Positions 52,836 to 62,977 of a stretch of DNA of 64,000 nucleotides are shown here, one piece after another (the first letter of the stretch is position 1; every line of letters starts with the position of its first letter). A program made the position numbers and the translations under genes. Below the pieces are notes generated by a model. That model was not told the DNA's origin, searched no databases, and worked only from the letters and a program-made list of their open reading frames with translations. Source of the DNA: Polyangium fumosum (GTDB lineage: Bacteria; Myxococcota_A; Polyangia; Polyangiales; Polyangiaceae); assembly GCF_005144585.1 (NCBI RefSeq), contig NZ_SSMQ01000027.1, positions 62,001 to 126,000 of the forward strand. The letters are read 5' to 3'.

Positions 52836-54326
52836 TCAGGGGAAGGTCGGGGTCACGTGCTGACACGGCCCGGCGGAGGGGCCGACCTGTTTGCGGAACG
52901 CTTCGCAGGAGCCGAGGCTACGCGTGCAGTGGATCAGAGCTCCGTCGGTGAAGCAGAATTGGGCCTCGTCGACGGAGGCGTAGGACCTCCACAGGGCCCA
53001 GGTCGCAAAGAAGACCAGGGCCAGAGCTGCGGCCGCGAGCCACCTGTGGCTGCTCTTGGTCGTCGTAGGACCCGTCGTCGGCGGGGCGGGGGGAGGGGAG
53101 GGCGCCTCCTTCTTGCCGTCGAACGGGGCGATGACGGCTCTTGCCTTTTCCAGCGCCTCCTCGACCTCACCGCCGAAGAGGATCGTGGGCTCGTCCTTCG
53201 CGCGCTCTGCGAGTCGGATTGCCTCCGCAAACGTCTTTCGGGCCCCGGCAAGATCGAAGGTCGTCGCCTTTGCCGCGGCCACGAGCGCCATGATGAGAGC
53301 CTCAAGCGGTCTGTCGTGGATCCCAATCCTCTCTTCTATCTGCCATTCGTCCAGCACGTCGATGGCCCGACAGGCGGCCGCGTGACGATACGATGCGAGG
53401 CGCACCAGCGCGTGGTCGCCCGCTTCCTGAGCCAGCTCCTGAGCCTCTCGATAATATTCGGCTGCCGCGATCGACTCGAAATCGCCCCCCGTTTCCCGTA
53501 CCCGCCCTAGGAGCATGTTGGCGCGACATTCGAGCGCTTTTGATATTCCAGACGTCCCGATCATCCGATGGAGCAGGATATAGGCTTCCTTCACCCGCCC
53601 CAGCCGCCGCGCGACCTCCGCCCGCAAGAGCTCGATCTCGCCCCAACTCTCGGGATCCGTGTCTCCAATTCTCTCCGGCGCCTTTGCGAGTAGCGCCCCT
53701 GCCTCCTCGATCTCGCCCGCCGATAGCACCTGATTCACCTGCCGGACGGTCAGGATCGTAATGCTCTTCCGATCCCCCTGCCGCCGCGCCTCCTCCAGCA
53801 GATCGTCCTTCGACGCCGGCCCGGCCTTCTTCTCCTCCCGCGTCCTCTCTTCTTGCTCGCGCAGCCGGAGCCTCCGCTCCACCGCCCGCACCGACCAGAA
53901 ATCCGGCGCCCGCTCCGCCGTCGAGAGCAAGAACTCCCGCGTCCCGCACCATACCAAGGGACATCCGAGCCGCTTCGAAATCGCGTCCCGCCGCTCGTTC
54001 ACCAGGCGAAAAGCGAGCGACACCCCCTCCTTCGGCCATTCGGTCCCTGCGATCACGAAGGCCACGCCGCCCTCTTCGGGCTTCGCTTCGAGCAGCCGGG
54101 TCGAGAGATACCTCCATTCCTCGTCGTCCCGAGGTGCAAACACGAGCGCCGGATGACCCTTCGCCCCGAGCCAATCCGCGAGCGCCCGCCCGAGGTCCGG
54201 GCCCAGCACCTCCACCGGCAAGAGGACGAACCCTCCCGAGAGCTCCACGACGCGGAGGATCCCCTCGAAATCGTCGAGGTACGGCTCCGCCCACGAGGGC
54301 AGCGCGGCAGGGCTCTCCTTGCTCAA
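52836..54326 (-). CDS. Membrane-anchored partner of the NTPase (second gene of the operon)
   Basis: 496 aa from a TTG at 54326 that overlaps the NTPase stop as TTGA, implying coupling. Residues 1-150 end in PLVWCGTREFLLSTAERAPDFW, a stretch I recall from regions found near NTPase modules of TPR-type STAND proteins. Residues about 180-400 are helical and TPR-like. One transmembrane helix lies at about 429-450, followed by a 46-residue tail with Cys458, Cys467, Cys474 and Cys488, likely outside the cytoplasm and disulfide-bonded. The protein lacks its own Walker motifs. An effector or membrane-sensing role is inferred. Confidence 0.7.
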   Translation of the reverse strand: MSKESPAALPSWAEPYLDDFEGILRVVELSGGFVLLPVEVLGPDLGRALADWLGAKGHPALVFAPRDDEEWRYLSTRLLEAKPEEGGVAFVIAGTEWPKEGVSLAFRLVNERRDAISKRLGCPLVWCGTREFLLSTAERAPDFWSVRAVERRLRLREQEERTREEKKAGPASKDDLLEEARRQGDRKSITILTVRQVNQVLSAGEIEEAGALLAKAPERIGDTDPESWGEIELLRAEVARRLGRVKEAYILLHRMIGTSGISKALECRANMLLGRVRETGGDFESIAAAEYYREAQELAQEAGDHALVRLASYRHAAACRAIDVLDEWQIEERIGIHDRPLEALIMALVAAAKATTFDLAGARKTFAEAIRLAERAKDEPTILFGGEVEEALEKARAVIAPFDGKKEAPSPPPAPPTTGPTTTKSSHRWLAAAALALVFFATWALWRSYASVDEAQFCFTDGALIHCTRSLGSCEAFRKQVGPSAGPCQHVTPTFP

Positions 54327-55669
54327 GCCTTCGTCCCCGCGAGCCGCGCTTTCACGATCGGCGCGTCACGCACGAGCGGGTGTAAATCGTACCAGGGCTT
54401 GCCATTGCGGTAAGCGAGAACGAGATAGAGCTGGAGCAGCCGCCCGAAGACGGCGACGCGCCCGTCGTCGCCATGCGGCAACTCATGCGTTCGGGCGATT
54501 TCGCTGAGCAGATCGGCGTGGTTGTCCCGGATCGCCATGACATACCCCTCCGCCGTGCGGTCGATGATCTGCCTTATCGTCTCCGGATCGACCGGGAATG
54601 CAGGCGCGCTCCAGAGCACCTCCCGCACCATCCGGAGGAGATCACGCGTATAGCCGCCAGAAGCGGCGATGAGCTTGTCCAGCGTCTCCTTGCGGTCCTC
54701 GCCGAAGACCACCTTCAGCTCGAGGCGCCTGCCCACGAGCTCCGTCAGCTTGGCATAACCGGGCGCATACGTGCCGCCGTCGGGATCCGCGACCTTGATC
54801 ATCGGCAAGATCTGAGCGGGGCGATGGTAAAAGCTGTCGAGCTGGGTGTGCCGAAATCGGAGCCAGAGCGGGAACGTGTACACGACGTGGCAAGGCAATC
54901 GCAGCCGCGCCGCGTGCTCGACGAACACCGTCTCCGCGCTCGCTTCCAGCGTCTCCCGGTCCTCCTCCCGCAGCGGCGTGACCTTCTCCAGCCCGTCGAC
55001 GAGGACCACGATCTGCTGTGCGTGTGTTGCCCGGCGCAGCCGGACCACGGCCTCTGCCATGGCCTCCCGCGCGTCCTGCACGAAGACCTGAAATCGCGTC
55101 GCCAGCGCGTCCTCGAGCTGCTTGCGGAAGCTGTGGTTCCCCTTCGCCTCGAACATGAGCGTCGCACCAAGCTGCGCGAAGCCGAGGCCCTTCAAATCGA
55201 TCTGCGTCGTCTTCAAGAAATCATAAAAACGCTTCAGATAGCCCGGCTCCTGGTCGGGATCTCGTCCCTCCGCCCGCGTCGCCGCGCGATCGAGCTCGTA
55301 GGCGAGGACGCGCAGCGTCTCCAGGATCGAGAGCGGCGTCGGATCGGTGCGATAGTCCTGAAAATCGACCATCAGCACGTGGAACGGCGTCTGCTTGTTC
55401 TCCTCCAGGCGCTTCTGCAGGCGGCGAAGCTCGGTGGTCTTGCCGGAGCCGGGGAAGCCCGTGAAGAGCAGGCATACCGGTGACGTGGGCTCGTTGAAGA
55501 CGATGGTGCGCTCGATATGATCGATGCAACGCGCGCCGCTCGCCCCGCGCACCGGCGCACCCGCGTCGAGATCCACATACCGCGAATCGCCGGGATCCAG
55601 CGGCTGATTCGGGTCGCACTGCTTGACGAAGTGCTGGAGCTCGCGCAGCGCGATCGGGGCGGTCTGCAT
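54323..55669 (-). CDS. P-loop NTPase (AAA/STAND-like, first gene of the operon)
   Basis: 448 aa. Walker A is GFPGSGKTT (71-79) and Walker B VVLVDGLEK (221-229) with Asp225. After the core come LRLPCHVVYTFPLWLRF and SGGYTRDLLRMVREVLW, typical of the ORC/STAND-like region with sensor and winged-helix parts. There is no own effector or repeat domain. The membrane partner and TPR genes follow on the same transcript, so this looks like a split STAND system. It is divergent from addB. Confidence 0.83.
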   Translation of the reverse strand: MQTAPIALRELQHFVKQCDPNQPLDPGDSRYVDLDAGAPVRGASGARCIDHIERTIVFNEPTSPVCLLFTGFPGSGKTTELRRLQKRLEENKQTPFHVLMVDFQDYRTDPTPLSILETLRVLAYELDRAATRAEGRDPDQEPGYLKRFYDFLKTTQIDLKGLGFAQLGATLMFEAKGNHSFRKQLEDALATRFQVFVQDAREAMAEAVVRLRRATHAQQIVVLVDGLEKVTPLREEDRETLEASAETVFVEHAARLRLPCHVVYTFPLWLRFRHTQLDSFYHRPAQILPMIKVADPDGGTYAPGYAKLTELVGRRLELKVVFGEDRKETLDKLIAASGGYTRDLLRMVREVLWSAPAFPVDPETIRQIIDRTAEGYVMAIRDNHADLLSEIARTHELPHGDDGRVAVFGRLLQLYLVLAYRNGKPWYDLHPLVRDAPIVKARLAGTKA

Positions 55670-55824
55670 GGTGCAGTTCTAGACGAGTGGGCGTGCCGTT
55701 GCCAACAGCGGCGCATGGAGACGTGCTCCGGGCAACAGCCTGCCACCCTACCCCCGAACCCTGGCAAACCCCCCACCCCCGTCCTCCGTTTCACCCGCCC
55801 GACGCTTCCCCCCGGGGAAACCTC

Positions 55825-58800
55825 TTGCCCCCCGATCCCCCCCCTGCCAAAAAGGCGCGCCTGTTTCTCGCGCCCACCGATCGCCACGTCGAGCTCGCTC
55901 TTGCTGCGCCGGGCCAAGCTGCTCGTGGCGCCAGGACCTTGCGCGCCTTCGTGCAGGGCGCCCTCGCCATGGTCGAGCCGGATTGTGGCCTCGCCTCGAA
56001 CGCCGTCACCCGCCTCGTCTCCCGCGTCGCCCTCGAAGCCGGCCCCGTCGCCGGCGTGGATCTCCCCGACGCACCCGCCGAGCGCGTCGCGTTTGCCGAT
56101 GTCGTCGACTCTGCCCTCGGCCGCCTCCGGCGCGCGGGCGTTCGGCCTGACCACCTCTTCCAGGCCGAGGGCCCCCAGGCCGCGCTCCTCGCCGAGGTCA
56201 TGCGCCGGGCCGACGAAATCCTCGCGAGCAAAAGCCTCGTCGACCCGCGCAGCGCCGGGTTCGTCCTGTCTCGTGCCCTCCGACGGGGCCCTTGTGACGC
56301 CCTCCTCCAGGAAATGTCGGCGTACGACGTCACCGTCTCCGGCCTCGTCTCCTTCGAGGCCGACGACCTCTCCTGGCTCGAAGCCTTGCACGCCCGCGCG
56401 CGCGAGGCCGGCGGCCGTGGCCTCGTCGTCGACATGCCGCTTTTCTCGGGCGAATCCCTGTTCGAACCGACGGACCTCGACGAAGAGGCCGTCGGCTCTG
56501 TCGCCACCGTCCTCGAAAAACGCTGGTCCGAGCTCGCGTTTGGCCCTTCCCTCGATTGGAGCCCGCTCCGCGACGGCGCCGCCTCCCTCGTCTTGCGCGC
56601 CGCGGGCCCCGAGGGCGAAGCGCGCGCCGTCGCGGCCGAGGTCTTGAGCGCGCTCGGCAGCGGCGTCCCGCCCGAATCCATTGCGATCGTCGTCCCCGCC
56701 CTCGACGACGGCACCCTCGATCCGCTCCGCGCCGCCCTCTCCGATGCGCGTATTCCTTTTCACGAGCCCCGGGGCCCCTCGGCCGACGCTTCGCCCGAGG
56801 GCCGCGCCGCGCTGGGCCTCTTTGCGCTCGCGTCCGGGCCCGTCACCCGGGAACGTGTCATCGATATCCTCCGCGCGCCCGGCCTCCATTCCGGCATCTG
56901 GGTCTCCGAGCGCGCCGAGCGCGACGCCGAGGCGAAGGCCGCATTGCTCGCGCACAGGCTCCGCGACGTCCCCGTCGAGGTCGATCGGACCGGCACGCTG
57001 CTCGTCGAGAATCTCCGCGCCGTCATCGAAGCTGCGGGCGATACAGACGAGGCCTGGATGCCGGATGCGCTCACGCGAATGCTGGAGAGCGTCGCGCTCC
57101 TCGCGAAGGGAACCACCCGGGCCGAGATTGCGGTGAGGTTTGGCGCGTTATGCGACAAACTCGATCTCGGCCGGCCCTCGATCGGCGAGCTCGGCGCGGC
57201 GCTCCGGGTCGAGGCGCTCCGCGGCCGATCCCTCGCGCTCCGGGCCATTGGCGAGGGGCAAGCCGCGGTGCGGGCCATTCGCGACGCGACACGCGCCGTC
57301 GTCGAAGCGGCGGCCATGCTCGGCCTCGAAGCGACGCCGGCCCGCGTCGAGGAGCTTTATGCCGAGGTGCGTCGGGCGAGCGCGACGCAAGGTCGATCCG
57401 ACGGCGGCGGCAGCCGGGCCAGCGCCGTCCGTATTGCCCGGCCCTCCGAGCTTTGTGGCATCCCGTACGACGTCCTCCTCGTGACGGGGCTCGGGCCCGG
57501 CGGGTATGGGCCGGAGTCGGACGGCGGGCTCATCGACGAGCGGCTCTGGTCCACGCTGCCGGCTTCGGCCCGGCCGCCCACGGCGCGCGAGCGGGATCGG
57601 ATCCGCCGCGCCGAACTCGCGTGGGCCATGGGCGGGGCGCGGCGCGTCGTGCTCTCGTACAGCACCACCGACGACGAGGCGGCACCGCACCCGACCGTCA
57701 CGCGCGCGCTTCGATCGAAGATCACCGAGCGCGTCGAGCCCTCCTCGCGTGTGTCGCGGGCGGCCTCGCGGATCGATCCCCGCGGCGCGGAGCTCGTCGC
57801 GCTCTCGGCGGGCTCGCTCCCGGCGCCGCTCATCGCGGATCGTGTCTCCATCGAGCGGGCGCGTCTTGCGTACTTCCTGGATCCGCGTGCGGACGCGGGG
57901 CCCTTCACGGGCCGGATCGACGTGGCCGATCCCGAGCTCGCCGCGCACCTCCGCGCGTGCGTGGGCGGGGACGCACCCGGGCGCCCGATCGCGGTCACGC
58001 ACATCGAGAAGGCCGCGGGCTGCGCGTTCGCGGGGTTTGCTCGGCGCGTGTGGCGTACGCGTCGCCAGGAGGACGCGCTCGAAGCGGCGGATCCACGCGA
58101 GCGGGGCACGCAGGTCCACGCGGCCACGGCGGCGGCGTTCCGGGCGGCGTGGGAGGCGGGCGGGCGCGCGAACCGCAGAAAGGCGCTCGAAGCTGCGCGT
58201 GATGCGGCGATGCGCGAGGTCGGCGCGGACAAGGAGGCGGCGCCGCTCCGGCGTGAGCTCTTGATCGCGGCCGTCGACGTCGCGCTTGGCTTCGTCGCGC
58301 ATGGCCTTGAAGAGCAAGGGTATTCCTTTGCGCTCGCCGAGCAGCCCTTCGGCCCGTCGGTCGCGGCGCCTTGGGACGCGCTCCCGATCGCGCCGATGCC
58401 GGGGGAAGGGGAGGGGGACGCGGCGCCGGGGGCGTCGGTCTTCGTCGAGGGCAAGATCGACCGCGTGGATCGAGGCGACGGCGGCAAGAGCGCGGCGCGC
58501 GTCGTCGACTACAAGACGGGGCAGATCCCGAGCAAGAGCGAGCAGGGAACCTTGCACCTGCAACTGCCGCTCTACGCCGCGGCCGTGGCGCGGGCGACGG
58601 GCGCCGAGGAGGTGCAGGCGCTTTACCTGGGGGTGGACAAGCGCGGCGAGATCAGCGCGAAGCCCGCCAAGGACACGGATCGAAAGGCCATCGCGGACAA
58701 GCGCCTCGACGCCGAGCGCACGGCCCGCAAGGTGGTGCTCTCGCTCTGGGACGGGCGGATCGAGCCGCGGCCCGTGAAGGGCGATCTCTGCGATCGGTGT

Positions 58801-58869
58801 GACGCGCGGGACGTCTGCCGCAGGCCGGCCGTGGTGCCGGGCGAGGCGGACGAGGAGGGCGGCGGATGA
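55825..58869 (+). CDS. addB: AddB-like helicase-nuclease subunit
   Basis: About 1014 aa from a TTG at 55825 with GGGGAAA just upstream; a GTG at 55687 would add 46 Pro-rich residues. The C-terminal nuclease is PD-(D/E)xK type: RGTQVHAA, Asp879 (VEGKIDRVD) and Asp895-x-Lys897 (VVDYKTG). Cys733, Cys989, Cys992 and Cys998 match the 4Fe-4S set of AddB (single Cys, then CxxC and a last Cys six residues on). The N-terminus has no clear Walker A, so the helicase domain is probably inactive. With AddA it resects double-strand breaks. Confidence 0.85.
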   Translation: MPPDPPPAKKARLFLAPTDRHVELALAAPGQAARGARTLRAFVQGALAMVEPDCGLASNAVTRLVSRVALEAGPVAGVDLPDAPAERVAFADVVDSALGRLRRAGVRPDHLFQAEGPQAALLAEVMRRADEILASKSLVDPRSAGFVLSRALRRGPCDALLQEMSAYDVTVSGLVSFEADDLSWLEALHARAREAGGRGLVVDMPLFSGESLFEPTDLDEEAVGSVATVLEKRWSELAFGPSLDWSPLRDGAASLVLRAAGPEGEARAVAAEVLSALGSGVPPESIAIVVPALDDGTLDPLRAALSDARIPFHEPRGPSADASPEGRAALGLFALASGPVTRERVIDILRAPGLHSGIWVSERAERDAEAKAALLAHRLRDVPVEVDRTGTLLVENLRAVIEAAGDTDEAWMPDALTRMLESVALLAKGTTRAEIAVRFGALCDKLDLGRPSIGELGAALRVEALRGRSLALRAIGEGQAAVRAIRDATRAVVEAAAMLGLEATPARVEELYAEVRRASATQGRSDGGGSRASAVRIARPSELCGIPYDVLLVTGLGPGGYGPESDGGLIDERLWSTLPASARPPTARERDRIRRAELAWAMGGARRVVLSYSTTDDEAAPHPTVTRALRSKITERVEPSSRVSRAASRIDPRGAELVALSAGSLPAPLIADRVSIERARLAYFLDPRADAGPFTGRIDVADPELAAHLRACVGGDAPGRPIAVTHIEKAAGCAFAGFARRVWRTRRQEDALEAADPRERGTQVHAATAAAFRAAWEAGGRANRRKALEAARDAAMREVGADKEAAPLRRELLIAAVDVALGFVAHGLEEQGYSFALAEQPFGPSVAAPWDALPIAPMPGEGEGDAAPGASVFVEGKIDRVDRGDGGKSAARVVDYKTGQIPSKSEQGTLHLQLPLYAAAVARATGAEEVQALYLGVDKRGEISAKPAKDTDRKAIADKRLDAERTARKVVLSLWDGRIEPRPVKGDLCDRCDARDVCRRPAVVPGEADEEGGG

Positions 58870-61800
58870 GCCTCACGCTTCCGCCCGAGGACGCGCTCCT
58901 CTACGCCTTCCGCCGCAACATCGTCGTCGCCGCGAGCGCGGGCACCGGCAAGACGTACCGGCTCACGGCGCTCTACGTGCTGCTCACGCTCGGCCTCACC
59001 TCGATGGGCCACGCCGAGGGCGACGAGCCCGCCGCGCCGATCCCGCCCGAGCGGATCGTCGCGACGACCTTTTCGCGCGCCGCGGCGCAAGAGATCGCGA
59101 CCCGCGTGCAAGCGGCGCTCTCCGAGATCGCCGCGTGGGACGAGGCAGGACCCGAGCCCAAGCTCGCCGGGCTCATCGCGGCGCGGCGCGCGATCCTCGC
59201 CGATCCCCCGTCCATCCCCGAGATCAAGCGCCGCGCGGCGGACGCGCTCGGACGCGCCGCGGGCGCGCGTATCGACACGCTCCACGGCCTCGCGCAGCAG
59301 ATCGTCCGGACGCATGCGCTCGCGCTCGGCGTGGATCCGCAGGCGCGCGTGGTCGAGGAAGACGAGGCGCAGGCGCTCGCGGATCTCGCGGTGGACGAAG
59401 CGCTCTCGGCCGCGCTCTCGGCCGGCGGCGACCGCGCCGAAGCCGCGCGCGCGCTCGTCGCCGCCGCGAACGGCGTGTGGGGCGCGCGCAAGCAGGTCGC
59501 GAGCCTCTGCGACCGCCTCGACGAAGAAGGCCTCTTGCCCTCGGAGCTCCTGCTCGCCGAACACGAAGGCGGCGCCCGCTCCCTCCGCGCCTCGCTCGAC
59601 TCCATCGTCGCCACCTGCATCGCGGGCGGACAACGCACCAAGGACGCCGCGCAGGTCCTCGCGCGCGCCCTCGCGCAGGCGAGCCCCGGCGAGCTCGTCC
59701 CGGCCGTGGCCGAAGAACCACTCCGTGAGCTCTTCGCCGTCGCCATGCGCGGCAAGACGAGCGACGCCGACAAGGAGTTCGCTGCCTTCCGCGAGGAGCT
59801 GCCCGGCGACAGCAACCCCGACCGCGCCGCGGGCCTGCTCGCCCTCCTCCGCGAGGCCCCCGCGCTCGCCGTGCGCGAACGTGGCATCGTCGCCCTGCTC
59901 GAAGACGCGCGCACCCGCCTCGGCGCGCTCCGCCGCAAGGAAGGCCTCCTGAGCTTCGGCGACATGCTCCGCATGGCCCGCGACGGCCTCCGCGATCGCC
60001 CCGAGATCGCCGCGCAGGTCCGCGCTTCCATCGACGCGCTCCTCGTCGACGAGTTCCAGGACACGAGCCGCGCGCAACGCGACATCGTCTACCTCCTCCG
60101 CGAGCGCGAGGACAGCGACCGCCCACCCGGCCGCGCCCCCATCGCGGAAAACCTCGTCGCCCACGGCCTCTTCCTCGTCGGCGACCGCAAGCAATCCATC
60201 TACGGCTTCCGCGGCGCCGACGTCGCCGTCTTCTCGCGCATCACGGGCGAGCTCTGCGGCCCGCTTGCCCGCGAGGCCCTCGCCCTCGCGCCCGAGATCT
60301 GCGCCGACGAAGCCCGCGCCGACCTCGTCGCCCTCCGCGAGAGCCGACGCAGCGGCGGCAAGATCCTCGACTTCGTCAACGCCTTCTCCGCCCACGACTT
60401 CCACACCCCGGGCGACGCGCACCCGCGTGACTTCGAGGTCGTCTACGGCCCCGCCGATCGCCTCGTCCCCGTCGCGGAAGCCGCAGGCACGGGCGAGGTC
60501 GTGCTCGTCGACGACGACGGCGCCTCCCCGCCCGACGCCGAGCCCGTCGTCCGCGGCGCCACGCGATCCATGCGCGAAGCCTTCGTCGCCGCGGCCTTCA
60601 CCGCGCGGTACGTTCGCAGCGGCGAGGGCGCCTTCCGCGACATCGCCATCCTCGCGCGCCGCCGCAAGACACTCCCGCTCCTCGAGCTCGCGCTCGCCCG
60701 CATCGACATCCCGCACATCGTCGCGGGCCGCGCCCTCTTCGACACCTCCGAGGTCCGCGACGTCGCCGCGGTCCTTCGCCTCCTCGTCGATCGGCGCGAC
60801 CGCCTCGCGCTCGCCACGGTCCTGCGCGGCCCAGCGGTCGGTTTGTCCGACGCCGCGCTCGCGTGGCTCGGCGCGCCGAAAACCGGGTTGTCGTTGCCCC
60901 TCGAACGATCGGACGCGCCGCGCCTGCTCCCGGCCTTGCCCGCGTGGGAAAAGCTCGGCCCCGCGGATCGTACGCGCCTCGAAGACTTCGTCCGCCGCTT
61001 CACCGAGCTACGCCGCGCGGCCCTGCGCCTGCACCCGGGCGAGGCGATCCGCGCAGCCGTCGCGGCCTTCGACCTCGACCGTGTCTTCGCCTCCATGCCT
61101 CGCCCCGAGATGCGCATCGGCCACGTCGATCGCCTCCTCGGCGTGGCGCGGCGCCGCGGCGGCTCGCTCCCCGGCTTCGTCCGCTGGCTCGACCGCCGCA
61201 TGCGGGACGACTCCGACGAGCGCGACGACACCACGTTCGCCGAGGAGGAAGACGCCGTCCGCCTCATGACGATCCACGCGAGCAAGGGCCTCGACTTCCC
61301 CGTGGTGATCGTCCTCGACCTCGACGCAGGCGTCGCGCCGCGGCCCTCGGGCCTCCAGATCGCCTCCCTCGGCGGCCCCAAGCCCACGCTCATCCTGCGG
61401 CACCACGCCTCGCGCCCGGATCCGCTCTCCGACGTGATGCTCGCGCGGCTCGAACGAGGCGAGCGGCCCGTGCTCGACGCGCTCCGCACCGAAGCGCAGG
61501 CGAAAGCGGACGAGCTTGCCCGCGCGCGTGAGCTCGCCGAGCGGCAGCGGCTCACGTACGTCGCGATGACGCGGCCCAAGCGCGCGCTCGTCATGATTGG
61601 CGTCCCCGATCCGCCGGAAGGATCCCGCAAGCGCGCGAAGGGCGGCTCCGCGTTCGAGTCCCTGAAAGACGGCCTCACGAAGGCCACGATCAAGGACGCA
61701 ATCACGCGCCGCGAGCAAGCCTCGGCCCTCCTTGCCGATCCCCACGCGCAGCCCCGCGAGGCGCGCCACGGCGCCGTCTCCCCGACAGGCCCCGCGCCGC

Positions 61801-62681
61801 CCTGGCCCGAGCGCCCGCCGACGCGCACGATCTCGATCGCCACGACCCCGCTCTCGCTTTTCCAGGGCTGCGCGCGCCGCTTCCGGTTGCGCCAGCTCAT
61901 GGGCTTCGATGAGCCGATCAGCACCGGGTACGTGGAGCTGCCTGGGGATCCTGCGGCCGAAGTTGTGGAGGTCGACACGGAGGCTGACCTCGACCCGCGT
62001 ATCCGTGGCCTCGCGGCCCACGGCGTCCTCGAACGCTGGCCGCGCGAGGCCTTTGGCCGCTCCGTCGACGTCGCCGACGTCCGCCGTCGTCTCGCGCTCG
62101 CGGGCCTCCGCCCCGAGATGCCCGAGGCCGCACGCATTGCCGAGGGGATTGCAGCGTTCCTCGACGGCCCTTACACCCGGGGGATCCGCGATCAGGGCCT
62201 GCGCATGCTGCGCGAGGAGCCGTTTGTCCTCACGATTGGCCTTTCCGCTGCGCCGGATGGCTCTGCGCGTGCGCTCGGTCTTCGTGGTGCCGTCGATTTT
62301 GTCGTTTTTCGCCCCGATGGCACCGTTGACGTCATCGACTACAAGCTCTCGCGTCCGCGCTCGGACCTCTCGGTGTATGCGTTCCAGCTCCACGCGTATG
62401 CGCTGAGCATGCATCGCCGCGAGCCGGAGCGGCGCATTCGCGCGGGGGTCGTGTTTCTCGCAGGTTCCTCGCCGGAGCCGATCTTTCTCGCGTCGGACGG
62501 GGAGGACGGGACCATCACGAACGCAGAGCATGACCGCTTCTCGAACGAGCTGAGGACCCTCGGCGAGCGCTTCGCCGAGGCACGCTGGGCCGATCGTTTT
62601 GATGCCGTCCCGCTGGATCGATGCCGCAAGCTGCATTGCGGCTTCGTGGGGGCCTGTTACGGGCCCGAGAGTACGTTGTAG
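58866..62681 (+). CDS. addA: AddA-like UvrD helicase/nuclease
   Basis: 1271 aa. The ATG at 58866 overlaps the addB stop as ATGA. UvrD helicase motifs: Walker A ASAGTGKT (23-30), TTFSRAAA, DEFQD (395-399), GDRKQSIYGFRGAD, VRLMTIHASKGLDFP and LTYVAMTRPK. The C-terminal PD-(D/E)xK nuclease has Asp1144 and Asp1158-Tyr-Lys1160 (VIDYKLS). This is the ATP-driven translocase and nuclease of double-strand-break end processing. Confidence 0.92.
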   Translation: MSLTLPPEDALLYAFRRNIVVAASAGTGKTYRLTALYVLLTLGLTSMGHAEGDEPAAPIPPERIVATTFSRAAAQEIATRVQAALSEIAAWDEAGPEPKLAGLIAARRAILADPPSIPEIKRRAADALGRAAGARIDTLHGLAQQIVRTHALALGVDPQARVVEEDEAQALADLAVDEALSAALSAGGDRAEAARALVAAANGVWGARKQVASLCDRLDEEGLLPSELLLAEHEGGARSLRASLDSIVATCIAGGQRTKDAAQVLARALAQASPGELVPAVAEEPLRELFAVAMRGKTSDADKEFAAFREELPGDSNPDRAAGLLALLREAPALAVRERGIVALLEDARTRLGALRRKEGLLSFGDMLRMARDGLRDRPEIAAQVRASIDALLVDEFQDTSRAQRDIVYLLREREDSDRPPGRAPIAENLVAHGLFLVGDRKQSIYGFRGADVAVFSRITGELCGPLAREALALAPEICADEARADLVALRESRRSGGKILDFVNAFSAHDFHTPGDAHPRDFEVVYGPADRLVPVAEAAGTGEVVLVDDDGASPPDAEPVVRGATRSMREAFVAAAFTARYVRSGEGAFRDIAILARRRKTLPLLELALARIDIPHIVAGRALFDTSEVRDVAAVLRLLVDRRDRLALATVLRGPAVGLSDAALAWLGAPKTGLSLPLERSDAPRLLPALPAWEKLGPADRTRLEDFVRRFTELRRAALRLHPGEAIRAAVAAFDLDRVFASMPRPEMRIGHVDRLLGVARRRGGSLPGFVRWLDRRMRDDSDERDDTTFAEEEDAVRLMTIHASKGLDFPVVIVLDLDAGVAPRPSGLQIASLGGPKPTLILRHHASRPDPLSDVMLARLERGERPVLDALRTEAQAKADELARARELAERQRLTYVAMTRPKRALVMIGVPDPPEGSRKRAKGGSAFESLKDGLTKATIKDAITRREQASALLADPHAQPREARHGAVSPTGPAPPWPERPPTRTISIATTPLSLFQGCARRFRLRQLMGFDEPISTGYVELPGDPAAEVVEVDTEADLDPRIRGLAAHGVLERWPREAFGRSVDVADVRRRLALAGLRPEMPEAARIAEGIAAFLDGPYTRGIRDQGLRMLREEPFVLTIGLSAAPDGSARALGLRGAVDFVVFRPDGTVDVIDYKLSRPRSDLSVYAFQLHAYALSMHRREPERRIRAGVVFLAGSSPEPIFLASDGEDGTITNAEHDRFSNELRTLGERFAEARWADRFDAVPLDRCRKLHCGFVGACYGPESTL

Positions 62682-62746
62682 CTGCCGCTGCCGCTTCCGC
62701 TTCCGCTTCCGCTTCCGCGACCGCTTCCGCGACCGCTTCCGCTTCC
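62681..62746. repeat. Hexanucleotide tract, left arm
   Basis: Eleven hexamers beginning with the last base of the addA stop codon: GCTGCC twice, GCTTCC four times, then alternating GCGACC and GCTTCC, ending with GCTTCC twice. The same hexamer types recur reverse-complemented at 63408-63479. Confidence 0.8.
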
Positions 62747-62977
62747 GGTGCTTTCGGGACGGTTGTTCTTTGTTTTCGTCCGGGGAGGTCGATTGTGCCC
62801 GCGTGCTCGGAAGGCGAAAGGCCGAGCCGTGCTCACCGTCCTCGCCGTGCTCGCGCTTCGCGCTGCGCGCGGCTCCGGGCGGTTGCGCGCGGTGCGAGGC
62901 TTCGCCTCGCAGCCTTTCGCCTTCCTCCGCGCGCGGGCCGGGGTCCGGGGTCCCCGGTCGGGGATACGGAGGAAACA

